A stretch of DNA of 64,000 nt from Streptomyces gardneri (GCF_006539185.1 NZ_BJMN01000039.1:36732-100731); one strand, 5' to 3'. Positions 45,101 through 53,325 are shown, counted from the first letter of the stretch. Numbers and translations: made by a program. The notes: generated by a model from the sequence alone, not told the origin.

Positions 45101-45463
45101 TCATGCGGATGTTTGTGGATCTACGCGTCCCAGCATTTCGGCGACAGAGATCCCGGTTCGGGTTGCTGCGATTCGACGCGCTCGCAGCTGAGCTCGGGTA
45201 CGCGGACGGTACTTGGGTGCCTTGCCGCAACCGCAGGGTTCCCGGCCCTCGTAACGCAGTCCGGCGTTCAGTACCACAGCAACAACGGTCCACGCCTTGA
45301 CGTCTCGACGCCGCGGGGCCGCGAAGTCGTGGCCAGCACAGGCCATTGGCCCTGAGCATCGGGGACATCGGTGCTCGCCGGGCTTTGGATGCCGCTTGAA
45401 CGCAATGCGGCAGCGCACGCACGCGTAGTGCAACTTGTAGGGATGTTCAGCGTAGTAGCACAC
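45101..45463 (-). CDS. Small zinc-ribbon protein
   Basis: A 120-residue protein from GTG 45463. It carries HYACVRCRIAFKRHPKPGEH and RCPRCSGPMACAGHDFAAP, a four-Cys ribbon, then a conserved middle with KAWTVVAVVLNAGLRYEGRE and a Cys-Gly-Cys (CGCGKAPKYRPRTRAQ). It is a very common uncharacterised Streptomyces protein, probably nucleic-acid- or protein-binding. Confidence 0.75.
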   Translation of the reverse strand: MCYYAEHPYKLHYACVRCRIAFKRHPKPGEHRCPRCSGPMACAGHDFAAPRRRDVKAWTVVAVVLNAGLRYEGREPCGCGKAPKYRPRTRAQLRARRIAATRTGISVAEMLGRVDPQTSA

Positions 45464-45601
45464 GAGGTGAACGTACCCGGCCTCACGGCGACCGACGAGA
45501 AAGATATGCCACCCAGGTCATGGTCGGGCGAGAACACAGGTTCGGAGAAGTTGGAACGGGGCCCGACCGCACATCGCTCTCTTGAAGATTCTGACCCCCT
45601 T

Positions 45602-45669
45602 CACGTGGCCTTCGACGACGCCGGAGCTTCAGGTGTGGGTGAGTCCGGCAGTGACGGCGTCGAGGTCCT
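45602..45669 (-). pseudogene. ISL3 transposase C-terminal scrap
   Basis: On the minus strand the DNA reads DLDAVTAGLTHT, a stop, then SSGVVEGHV, equivalent to DLVAVTAGLTLPWSSGIVEG in the copy at 38931. It adjoins CRISPR relic F directly. Confidence 0.65.
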
Positions 45670-45671
45670 GA

Positions 45672-45944
45672 GAGACCATCCCCGCAGGTGCAGGGGAGCA
45701 GCAGGTTGAGCTGGAGTGGTACCTGCCGGTCGCGGGACCATCCTCGCAGGGGCCGGGAGCAGTTGAGTCGGAACTGTCCCGGTGTCTCGTCCGGGGGCCA
45801 TCCCCACGGGTGCGGGGAACAGGAGGTGCCGTCCGGCCGCGAGCAGTTCCGCGCGGGAACATCCGCGCGGATGCGGGGAACAAGTCGGATCTTGGAAGGG
45901 TGCCACCCTCCGAGAGGGGCCATCCTCGCAGGTGCGGCCTGATC
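45672..45944. CRISPR. CRISPR relic F (five repeats)
   Basis: The longest relic: repeats at 45672-45701, 45734-45762, 45794-45822, 45855-45883 and 45916-45944, spacers of 31-32 nt. Every repeat differs from the others at 2-6 positions; the last loses its final ten bases. The left end touches an ISL3 scrap. No leader or cas gene was found next to it. Confidence 0.85.
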
Positions 45945-46083
45945 GACCCGGGCGAAGTCCTACGCCGGGCCATCCAGGAGCACGGTGGCCATAACCGGGC
46001 ACTCGCCACCCTGCGCAGCCCGCCGAGATCGCGCTGGCCGGAGAGGTCCTGGACGATCGCCGGCACACTGACTCCTTCGCGGA

Positions 46084-46356
46084 TCAGACCTCGATGTAGG
46101 CAACGACGACCACGGTGCGCAGCACCGTAACCCAGTACAAGAGCCGGACGCGCTCGATGTCGTCGGTGTACTGGCGCAGGTGGGGACCGGCACCGTCGCC
46201 GGGGAGGGGCTCGCCGACGTCGGGGTCTACGGAGACGACGACCAGGGCGCGGTCCAGGGCGTGGATCTCCGCCTCGCTGGTGATGTTCTCCAGCTGCTTG
46301 GCTGCGGAGTCTGAGAAAGTGATCCGGGCGCGGCGTGGGCTGTGCTGCGGGGCCAT
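46084..46356 (-). CDS. RelE/ParE-like toxin
   Basis: A 90-residue protein. ATG 46356 shares its A with the antitoxin TGA (TGATG). It reads ITFSDSAAKQLENITSEAEI, PHLRQYTDDIERVRLLYWVT and RTVVVVAYIEV, the beta-rich core of RelE/ParE-superfamily toxins, which cleave ribosome-bound mRNA or inhibit gyrase. The target is not predictable from this sequence. It is encoded second, after the antitoxin. Confidence 0.65.
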   Translation of the reverse strand: MAPQHSPRRARITFSDSAAKQLENITSEAEIHALDRALVVVSVDPDVGEPLPGDGAGPHLRQYTDDIERVRLLYWVTVLRTVVVVAYIEV

Positions 46357-46598
46357 CAGGCGACGGCCGGGCGCTGGGCTGCGAGCCGGGCCAGGTGGGC
46401 TTCGCGCAGGTCCTCCCACGGCGTGCAGTCCTCCACCGACGGCAGTCCGTTCTCCGCGATGTCCTCCAGGACGGCGGCGAACTGGTCGGCGTTCTCGCGG
46501 GTCCGGGCCGCGTACGCGCGGACCGCCAAGGCGGCCGAGGGTTCCAGCCGCTGCCGGGCAGCAGGGGCAGTGTCAGTGGAGGCTGGCTGTTCACTCAT
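46356..46598 (-). CDS. Antitoxin of the overlapping pair
   Basis: An 80-residue protein. ATG 46598 follows GGAGCCCTCG. It is acidic and helical (ALAVRAYAARTRENADQFAA and ENGLPSVEDCTPWEDLREAH), small and encoded immediately before the RelE-like gene. No DNA-binding fold is obvious. Called an antitoxin from gene order and coupling. The pair is bracketed by CRISPR relics F and G. Confidence 0.6.
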   Translation of the reverse strand: MSEQPASTDTAPAARQRLEPSAALAVRAYAARTRENADQFAAVLEDIAENGLPSVEDCTPWEDLREAHLARLAAQRPAVA

Positions 46599-46841
46599 CG
46601 AGGGCTCCAGGGTGCGAAACTGGCGGATCTCACCACGGTATCGCCGGGTGGAAGAGTCCGTGACCACTCCAGTCGAACCCGGCCCCGGATCACGCTCCGT
46701 ACGCACCACCGGCGCCCGGGAGGCCGTGTCACGCCCGCCCTCAAACCCCACGTGGACGGCCCTTCGGACTTGCCGAAACAGGCATAGGCAGGCGGTATGA
46801 ATCGAACAAACAACCCTGCCCACGCGAAGGACGCGCAGAAC

Positions 46842-46999
46842 GAGACCCCCCACACACGGGCGGGGAGCAGTTCTCAGCGACCTGCCGCTTGGTAAATCCC
46901 TCGGGACCATCCCCGCGGGTGCGGGGAGCACACCTCGTGAGCTGCAGTTTTACCTCAGCCCTGGTCCCGTCTGAACCACTTTCATCGGAACCGACGAAC
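46842..46999 (-). CRISPR. CRISPR relic G (two repeats) with leader-like flank
   Basis: Repeats lie at 46842-46870 (degenerate) and 46903-46931 (the best-preserved copy in the window) with a 32-nt spacer. The flank from 46932 aligns with the flank of relic D (CTGCAGT, CTGAACCACTTTC), so the leader lies on the right and the array was transcribed leftward. Confidence 0.8.
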
Positions 47000-47407
47000 G
47001 GGGCAACGGATTTTGGAGTGGGGCGGCTTCCAGTCGTGACTCACGTCCCGAACCCACGGCTGCCGGAGATCCTCGGCGATACGTCTTCTGATCACGAGTC
47101 CTGCGTCTCCCGGTCTCACAGGAGGCAGCGTGCTGCCCACAGGGCAGTTCTCCCCCACCGGTAGATCGCTCAAGCCTCGCGTCACATCCGGCTGATGCAG
47201 CAAAGCCCTCGCAGCCGTATGGATGCCGTAGATGACAGGCCCTCCTTTCTCGCCCGCTGTGGTGAACGGAGCGATCAGCAACGCTCGTCGAACCCGATAG
47301 TCGGCAAGCTGGCCGTGGACGAGCTTGTAGCACAGAAGCCCCGTGCAGTGCGGCATCCCAGTCGCTGTCCGTCTGAGTGGTACAGGATCCCCGGCACATC
47401 CCTTTAA
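47000..47407. other. Gap beyond the CRISPR leader; possible cas2 scrap
   Basis: On the minus strand a frame (46982-47356) ends WVRDVSHDWKPPHSKIRCPV. The HDWKP stretch is reminiscent of the end of type I-E Cas2, which normally precedes the leader, but the similarity is too short to call. Nothing else was recognised. Confidence 0.25.
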
Positions 47408-47450
47408 CTGATGGTTTCAAAATGAGATCTGGAGGCAGCGAGGGCACATG
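47408..47450. repeat. Solo end of an IS5-type element
   Basis: CTGATGGTTTCAAAATGA followed by a decayed copy of the transposase C-terminus resembles the left end of the IS at 47972 (CTGATCTTTCAGAATGA). It is a scar of a related element. Confidence 0.5.
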
Positions 47451-47578
47451 CGGTGCCGCCGGTTGAGGCGAGGACCTGTCCGGCCTGCCCCTGCGACTCT
47501 GGCTCACAGCCTGCCCCACGGCGGCCGGCAGCCGCACAGACTCGCCCGTCCGGCCTGGGTGCCGTGCATAGTGTGCTC

Positions 47579-47905
47579 ATGGATCGATTCGCGGGTCAGG
47601 CCCGCCTCGAATGGTGGGCCAATCACGCGACGTGCCTTGAGAAGTACGACATCGACATCACCGTCACTGTCGACGCGGTCGGCACGTGGCGGGCAACCGG
47701 TCGGCATGCCAATGCCCTCGACACGACCGAGCGCGAGGGCTGGGACTTCCTCATGGAGATGGACCCCCACTTCTGCATAGTGTTTCCCGGCGAGGACAAC
47801 GGCGGGATCTTGGTGAGAGTCTTCGAGGCAGAGGATGGAACTCTCACGCTCACGGAGGCGCCGGACTGGGACGGTTCGGGGAGCATCACCTTCGACCTCC
47901 CCTGA
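47579..47905 (+). CDS. Hypothetical acidic protein
   Basis: A 108-residue protein from ATG 47579. Acidic and beta-rich: MDRFAGQARLEWWANHATCL, GWDFLMEMDPHFCIVFPGED and GTLTLTEAPDWDGSGSITFD. The size and acidity resemble immunity proteins, but no toxin is adjacent. It sits between two IS5-type sequences. Confidence 0.55.
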   Translation: MDRFAGQARLEWWANHATCLEKYDIDITVTVDAVGTWRATGRHANALDTTEREGWDFLMEMDPHFCIVFPGEDNGGILVRVFEAEDGTLTLTEAPDWDGSGSITFDLP

Positions 47906-47971
47906 GTTCAGCCGCCCAAGGGCAGGAACCGACTTTCCCGCCCTGCCACCACCTCCGGCATGTCGCCTGTC

Positions 47972-48859
47972 ACTGATCTTTCAGAATGAAGTTCGGAGAC
48001 GGCGAAAGCATTCGAGACTGCAGGCCAGTTCGAGGAAACCTTGGTGCAGATCCGCGCGTCGTTCGTAGCAGATGCGGAGCCGCTTGAACTGGTGCAGCCA
48101 GGCGGAGGCGCGCTCGACGACCCAGCGCACCTTTCCCAGCCCGGAGCCGTGTGCGACCCCGCGTCGGGCGATCATCGGCTTGATGCCGCGCTTCCACAGC
48201 AGACGGCGGTACTTGTCGAAGTCGTAGCCCCGATCGGCATACAGACACCGGGGCTTGCGGCGGGGGCGTCCTCGCAGGCCCCGAATCGCTGGGACAGCGT
48301 CCAGCAGCGGCAGCAACTGGGTGACGTCATGTCGGTTCCCACCAGTGAGCGTGACAGCAAGCGGTGCACCGTGGCGGTCGACGATCAGATGGTGATTGTA
48401 GCCGGGACGGGCACGGTCGACGGGCGAGGGACCGACGTGATCCCCCCTTTCAGGGCCCGGACATGCGACCCATCCACGGCGCAGTCGTCCAGGCCCAGAA
48501 GGTCAGCGCGGCGCAGTTCGGCCAGCAGGGCGGCATGCAGACGCGGCCAGACGCCGGCCTTTGTCCAGTCCCGCAGCCGGCGCCAGGCCGTCACCCCGGA
48601 GCAGCCCACGGTCTCGGCCGGAACATCGCGCCAGGCGACACCGGTCCGCAGTACGAACATGACGCCCGCGAGGGCCGCCCGGTCCGGAACCCGAAGTCGA
48701 CCCGGGTGGCGACGGCGCCGTTCGGGAGCGGACGGCAGCAGCGGAGCCACCCGCTCCCACAGGTCATCCGGAACAAGATCAGCACGCACCCCGGACACCC
48801 TGCCGACCAAGATCACCGAGCACAAGACCCACAGCTCAACTCATTCTGAAACGATCAGT
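47972..48859 (-). mobile_element. IS5-family insertion sequence (IS427-like)
   Basis: Terminal inverted repeats are ACTGATCTTTCAGAATGA at 47972 and, inverted, ACTGATCGTTTCAGAATGA ending at 48859, with one gap. It contains two overlapping transposase frames. The 888-bp size is typical. A clear target duplication was not found. The transposase looks complete, so this is the copy most likely to be active in the window. Confidence 0.85.
47981..48825 (-). CDS. IS5-family transposase, programmed -1 frameshift
   Basis: Frame 1 (48825-48385) has the DUF4096-like N-terminus LWERVAPLLPSAPERRRRHP and the first catalytic Asp in DDCAVDGSHVRALKGG. At AAAGGGGGGA a -1 slip leads into frame 2, DHVGPSPVDRARPGYNHHL, then YADRGYDFDKYRRLL (second Asp) and VRWVVERASAWLHQFKRLRI (Glu). 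This gives about 280 residues. Frameshifting at such slippery runs is normal in this IS group and limits transposase production. Confidence 0.88.
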
Positions 48860-48965
48860 AAAACCAATAGTCCGCCGAGGTCAGCGCATGGCTGACTACT
48901 ACCGACGCTGACACAGGACATCGACGACGGTGGGCGCTGTCAGCGGCGAGCTCTAAGATCCCGGC

Positions 48966-49532
48966 ATGATTTCCCCGGAAGAGATCGAGCAGATCATGAC
49001 GCGGATCGAACTCGAGGGGGACGGTGAATTCTGCGACTGTGGGGCATGGGCGGCCCGCCTGGTGCGGGGCCGTGAGTGCCAAGGGTGCTACCGGATGCGC
49101 CGGGGCATCGAGAATTACGGGCTCACCATCCCCCAGTACAACGCCATCTGGCGCGCGCAAAATTTTCGGTGCGCCCTATGCGGGGACAATGAGGAACCCT
49201 GCGACGGCGGTATCCCTCACGTCGAACCACGCCCCTGGCAGATCGATCACGACCATCACTGCTGCGGCATGAAGGGCTCCAGCAACCGCTGCTGCGTTCG
49301 CGGGATCCTCTGCCTCCCGTGCAACCTGCACGAGCTGGCGCCGTATGAGCGCAAGCGCCGTCGCGGCGCCGGCTTCCCGATCCCGGTCCTCGACGCCTAC
49401 CTAGCCAATCCGCCAGCGCGCCGCCCAGAAGCCCGTGTTATCCGCGGCCGCGACGACGCCTACCTGCCGACATCCTGGGCCTTCATACACGATGCGCAGG
49501 TGGTCAAGCACGGGTTTGTGGGGTGGGCGTGA
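48966..49532 (+). CDS. Endonuclease VII-type HNH nuclease
   Basis: A 188-residue protein from ATG 48966. The zinc-bound core PWQIDHDHHCCGMKG and CCVRGILCLPCNLHE matches recombination endonuclease VII, with the paired CALCGDN and additional zinc pair CDCGAWAARLVRGRECQGC upstream. The C-terminus is a short basic/aromatic tail. Phage proteins of this family resolve DNA branches. It lies alone between an IS and small hypotheticals. Confidence 0.85.
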   Translation: MISPEEIEQIMTRIELEGDGEFCDCGAWAARLVRGRECQGCYRMRRGIENYGLTIPQYNAIWRAQNFRCALCGDNEEPCDGGIPHVEPRPWQIDHDHHCCGMKGSSNRCCVRGILCLPCNLHELAPYERKRRRGAGFPIPVLDAYLANPPARRPEARVIRGRDDAYLPTSWAFIHDAQVVKHGFVGWA

Positions 49533-49599
49533 GCGTTCCACCACTGAGGCCCCACCGCCCTCTGGGCTGAGGGAAAGCGTCTAGACGTTGGCCCGTGTC

Positions 49600-49989
49600 T
49601 CACCTCGTCCCCGCAGACAAGGTTGCGGCCCCGGTCAGTTCCTGACGGGTACGCGTCCGTCCGCAGCGCTGGGGGCCTCTTTGTCTTCGCCGCCCAGCCC
49701 GTCTGACGGGCGCCCCGCCCCGGTTCAGGGGGTCCGGTGGGTCCGGGGGCCGGCGGTCCCCGGTGGGGGCGGGTCCGGCGAGGTACGCCGGAGGCGGCGG
49801 AGACCAGACCGCCCACAGGCCCGGCCGGGGACCGAACTCCTCGGTCAGCCAGCCGATCAGCACCCCCGAGGGGTGTGGAGCCCTGCGGGCCCAGGCGTGG
49901 GGACCGCTGCGACAGCAGGCGGTGGCCGCAGGGCCGCCGCCAGGGCGCTGCCCGACGAACACCACGGCGTCCGCCGGATCCCAGACCAT
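49600..49989 (-). CDS. Hypothetical protein, doubtful C-terminus
   Basis: A 129-codon frame from ATG 49989. The first 75 residues (MVWDPADAVVFVGQRPGGG, SGVLIGWLTEEFGPRPGLW) look protein-like. After APTGD the sequence becomes low-complexity Arg/Pro, suggesting the frame has run past a lost stop. Upstream, a remnant frame ends VITSVDPVTGEAVPHR. Confidence 0.35.
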   Translation of the reverse strand: MVWDPADAVVFVGQRPGGGPAATACCRSGPHAWARRAPHPSGVLIGWLTEEFGPRPGLWAVWSPPPPAYLAGPAPTGDRRPPDPPDPLNRGGAPVRRAGRRRQRGPQRCGRTRTRQELTGAATLSAGTR

Positions 49990-50177
49990 CAGCCCGCCGT
50001 CAGCGGTGAGGGACCGCCTCCCCGGTAACGGGATCGACGGAGGTGATCACCGCGTCCTGGCCGAGCATCGGCGGGATGCCAAGCACGTCGACCGTCCAGT
50101 ACCTGGTCCATATCCCCCTCGGTGCTCCTCTGCCAACGTGGTCCGGGTCCATGTAGCGTCAGGGCCAGGGGGATGAG

Positions 50178-50489
50178 TTGAACTTCGATAAGAACGAACC
50201 TCGGTCTGTTCGAGGGGAACGCTTTGCCGTAGAACGGGCCGAACGTAGAGAGGCACGTAAGGCTGCGTCGCTCGACGCGTGGGGAGCCCACGTCGGCGCG
50301 GCAATCGTGACCATTGCCCTGGTCCTCCTCAGCTGGAACGGGAAGCTGGTCGCTCTGGGCATCGTCGGAGGAGTCCTTCTGCTCTGGTTCTCCGCAGCCC
50401 TCGCATGGGCCTACGCCGACGGGGACCACGGACGACACACACTCCAGCGCGCGTACAAAGGCATGTTCGGATGGGGCGACAGGTTCTGA
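50178..50489 (+). CDS. Small two-helix membrane protein
   Basis: A 103-residue protein. TTG 50178 follows GGGGATGAG. It has a charged N-terminus (KNEPRSVRGERFAVERAERR), two hydrophobic helices (HVGAAIVTIALVLLSW, LVALGIVGGVLLLWFSAALA) and a short cytoplasmic tail. No family was recognised. It is followed 29 bp later by a second small gene with a strong ribosome-binding site. Confidence 0.65.
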   Translation: MNFDKNEPRSVRGERFAVERAERREARKAASLDAWGAHVGAAIVTIALVLLSWNGKLVALGIVGGVLLLWFSAALAWAYADGDHGRHTLQRAYKGMFGWGDRF

Positions 50490-50518
50490 GCGCCGAGATC
50501 AAACCCGAGGGGGGAGAT

Positions 50519-50890
50519 TTGACGTTCGAGGCGTTGAGGTCCGCTCTGGCCCGGGATGGCTCCATCAGCGGGCCCGCGGCCTTGGCCGCTCTGCTGTCGG
50601 GCGCGCGGTGGGAGGTCCCCTCGAATACGGCCTCGGCCCGCACGTTGTGGGCGGTCTGGTGCGACCGGCTGGACATGCTGGTGGAGACCGGAGAATTTGA
50701 TCTGGGTCGACTGGAGAGCCTGGCTCAGGCTGTGGACGGGCTCCACGATGCAGGAGACGCGCGGGTGTACATGGCCACGGTCATCGACCCGCCATGCCGG
50801 TTTCACGTCTATCTCTCGGAGGACCTCGCCCACTGTGTCGGGGCGTGGGAGGGCCGCGTGAACGAGCACACTCCCCGAACGGCGACCTGA
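50519..50890 (+). CDS. Hypothetical protein
   Basis: A 123-residue protein. TTG 50519 follows GAGGGGGGAG, one of the best ribosome-binding sites in the region. Soluble and mostly helical (FEALRSALARDGSISGPAAL, LDMLVETGEFDLGRLESLAQ). No motif recognised. In a likely operon with the membrane protein upstream and the gene at 50912. Confidence 0.6.
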   Translation: MTFEALRSALARDGSISGPAALAALLSGARWEVPSNTASARTLWAVWCDRLDMLVETGEFDLGRLESLAQAVDGLHDAGDARVYMATVIDPPCRFHVYLSEDLAHCVGAWEGRVNEHTPRTAT

Positions 50891-50911
50891 AGCAAGGCGG
50901 CCAGGTCACGG

Positions 50912-51166
50912 ATGTCTTCGACCTACGGCGGGATGCTGGAGGGCTACCCGTGCAAGCGCATCAACGACCTCAAGGCCAGTTGGCTCCAGTGGCAGGCCGA
51001 ACGCGCGTTTCCCTCCACGGCGGTCCATCTTGTTCCCCCCTCCCGCGAGTACCCGGACGAGACCACCGCCTTCTGGCCCGTTGAGGTGCTGCCTTCCATT
51101 GCTTGCGGCGGCGTCTCAGGCTGGGCGTGTGACCTCAACCTGAACTCGCGACTGGAGCCTGCGTAG
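50912..51166 (+). CDS. Conserved hypothetical, C-terminus altered
   Basis: An 84-residue protein from ATG 50912. The start MSSTYGGMLEGYPCKRIN and FPSTAVHLVPPSREYPDETT then AFWPVEVLPSIACGG resemble a Streptomyces protein that normally continues about 40 residues further; here it ends early after SGWACDLNLNS. CRISPR relic H begins 120 bp downstream. Confidence 0.55.
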   Translation: MSSTYGGMLEGYPCKRINDLKASWLQWQAERAFPSTAVHLVPPSREYPDETTAFWPVEVLPSIACGGVSGWACDLNLNSRLEPA

Positions 51167-51287
51167 TGCGGGCGAATGCGGCGCCCGATGTGCGGGCGAT
51201 GTCAGCAAGGGCCGGGCTGTGGCACGGGGGCCCCATGAGGCGCTTGCGACAATCGCCCGGGAGGTCAGCCCCAGCGCGCGGTTGTCG

Positions 51288-51377
51288 CGGAACACCCCCG
51301 CGTCGGCGGGGAGGAGTCGCCGTATTCGGCGCGGATCTCGGCGTCGAGCGGAACACCCCCGCGTCCGCGGGGGTGTT
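51288..51377. CRISPR. CRISPR relic H (different repeat type, one spacer)
   Basis: Repeats at 51288-51316 and 51349-51377 begin CGGAACACCCCCGCGTC, 29 nt each, with a 32-nt spacer. The sequence differs from relics A-G but has the same I-E-style geometry and GC-rich palindrome. The second copy is extended into a perfect 14-bp inverted repeat (51350-51379). Confidence 0.65.
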
Positions 51378-51435
51378 CCGGCCTGGCCCGTAGAAAGCCG
51401 CAGGCGCTGGACGTCCTCCCCGCCGTCGTCACCTC

Positions 51436-53325
51436 TCATGCCCCTTCCTGCAGCTGGAGCATCTCGTAGAACGTGGACCCGGCACCGCGTTGGAGGAGTT
51501 CGTCGTAGGTGCCTGTCTCGATGACGCGGCCGCCCTCGAGAACGACGATGCGATCCGCGAGACGCGCGTTGGCGAGGCGGTGGGTGATGAAGAGGGTGGC
51601 GCGGCCGGCGGCGAGGCTCTTTAGGCGGGTGAAGATCCGGTGCTCAGCCCGTGCGTCGAGGGCGGCTGTTGGCTCGTCCATGACGAGGACGGGAGCGTCG
51701 CGGTAGAAGGCGCGGGCGATGGCGAGGCGCTGCCACTGCCCACCGGACAGGTCGTGTCCGCCCCACCAGGAACGCGCGAGGGATGTGTCGAGGCCCTTGG
51801 GGAGCTGGGCGATGACGGCATCGGCACCGGATGCTTCGGCTGCAGCGTGGATGGCAGGGTCTCCCGCGGGCCGGGGCTGTCCGAGGTGGATGTTGGCGCG
51901 GGCGTCGAGCGGCCAGCGGGTGTAGTCCTGCGGGACCAGCCCGAGGTGCCGGTACACGGTGGCCGGGTCGGCCTGGGCGAGGTCGATGCCGTCCCAGTGG
52001 ACGCTTCCGCCGGTGGGGAGGTACAGGCCGGTCAGGAGTTTGGCCAGGGTGGTCTTACCGGAGCCGTTCTCGCCGACGAGTGCGACGACTTCGCCGCGCT
52101 TGAGGTCGAGGTTGATGTCGGAGAGCGCGGGCCGGTCGGTTCCGGGGTAGGTGAAGGCGGCGTCGTTGACGCTGATCACCTCGGGGCCGGTCTCCGGGAT
52201 GCGGGCGGTGCCGCGGCGGGCCGTCCAGGGTCCGGCGACGGCAAGGAAGCGGTGCCAGTCGCCGACGGCGAGCGAGGTCCGGAAGAGTCCGGCGCCGGCG
52301 CGGACGGTGGTGCTGAGCGCGGCGGAGGCGGTGCGTAGGGCGAAGGCGGCGGCGCCGGCGGCGGCGAGTTCGATGCGGCCGGTGGAGACGAGCAGGACGA
52401 GCGCGGCCCATGCGGCGGCGGTGGCGAGGGCGGTGAGGGCATCGCCGATTCCTCGGACCGTGAGGGCCTTGCGGGTGGCGGCGAGCTGCTCGTCTTCGAG
52501 GCGGCTGGAGATGATCTGGTACTGGTTGGTGAGGAAGTCGGCCATGGTGCCGGCGCGGACTTCGTCGGCGGTGGCCTGCTCGGTGGTGTAGGAGCGGAAG
52601 ACGTTGCGCAGCCGGGAGTCGCCGAGGTTGCGGTGGTGCGCGTCGTGCTCGATCCGCGCGGCCCGGACGGCGCCCCAGGCGCATGGGGCGGCTGCGAGCA
52701 GGAGCAGGCCGAGGACGGCTGGGTGCAGGGCGGCGACGACGGCGGCGGCGGCAACGATCTGGGCGGCAGCGGAGGTGAGGAGCTGGGTGTCGAGGATGAG
52801 GTCGCGGGTCTTGTCCGCGCCGTCGGCGGCGGCCTGGCGTGCGTTCTCGAAGTCTGGGTCCTCGTACGCGGCGAGCTCGGCCGCCGTGGAGGCCGCGATG
52901 ACCCGGAGGTCTGCTTCCCGTACGACCTTCGGGGCCAGGCGGGCGGCAGCGGCCCGCGCGGCGGCGTCGAAGAGGTAGCGCCCGCTGAGGGCGATGCAGA
53001 GGACGGCCAGAGCCCCGGCGCGGCCCTGGAGCCCTGCCAGAACGTCGCCGGTGAACAGACCGGCGAGCACACGCGTGGTGGCGGCGAGCGCGATGGCAGT
53101 GAGCAGAGCGGCGGCCCCCTGGCAGGCGGCCAGGGACAGGACGGCTCGGTGGTCGGTGGCCCAGCCTAGCCGGACGGCTCGGCCGAGGGTCCTCGGCAGG
53201 CGGCGGGCGATGGCCCAGGTCGACATGGTCGCGTTGGCGTCCTGGTACCGGTCGGAGGCCATGCGCATGACGGGAGGCTGGCTGACGGCAGTGGCCGGCG
53301 GCGCGATGGTGGCGGTAGAACTCAC
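51436..53325 (-). CDS. ABC exporter of the lasso-peptide locus
   Basis: About 629 residues from GTG 53325; the true start is uncertain. N-terminal transmembrane domain (about 60-340) with six hydrophobic segments, then an ATPase domain: Walker A GENGSGKTTLAKLL, signature LSGGQWQRLAIARAF, Walker B PVLVMDEPTAALDARAEH and the switch His in FITHRL. Lasso clusters typically export and self-resist through such a half-transporter (the D protein). It is the last gene of the operon, 180 bp after the protease gene. Confidence 0.88.
   Translation of the reverse strand: MSSTATIAPPATAVSQPPVMRMASDRYQDANATMSTWAIARRLPRTLGRAVRLGWATDHRAVLSLAACQGAAALLTAIALAATTRVLAGLFTGDVLAGLQGRAGALAVLCIALSGRYLFDAAARAAAARLAPKVVREADLRVIAASTAAELAAYEDPDFENARQAAADGADKTRDLILDTQLLTSAAAQIVAAAAVVAALHPAVLGLLLLAAAPCAWGAVRAARIEHDAHHRNLGDSRLRNVFRSYTTEQATADEVRAGTMADFLTNQYQIISSRLEDEQLAATRKALTVRGIGDALTALATAAAWAALVLLVSTGRIELAAAGAAAFALRTASAALSTTVRAGAGLFRTSLAVGDWHRFLAVAGPWTARRGTARIPETGPEVISVNDAAFTYPGTDRPALSDINLDLKRGEVVALVGENGSGKTTLAKLLTGLYLPTGGSVHWDGIDLAQADPATVYRHLGLVPQDYTRWPLDARANIHLGQPRPAGDPAIHAAAEASGADAVIAQLPKGLDTSLARSWWGGHDLSGGQWQRLAIARAFYRDAPVLVMDEPTAALDARAEHRIFTRLKSLAAGRATLFITHRLANARLADRIVVLEGGRVIETGTYDELLQRGAGSTFYEMLQLQEGA

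Noticed and set aside
49989..50300. A minus-strand frame ending VITSVDPVTGEAVPHR
   Set aside because: The last 28 codons look plausible but the upstream part does not; insufficient for a gene call.
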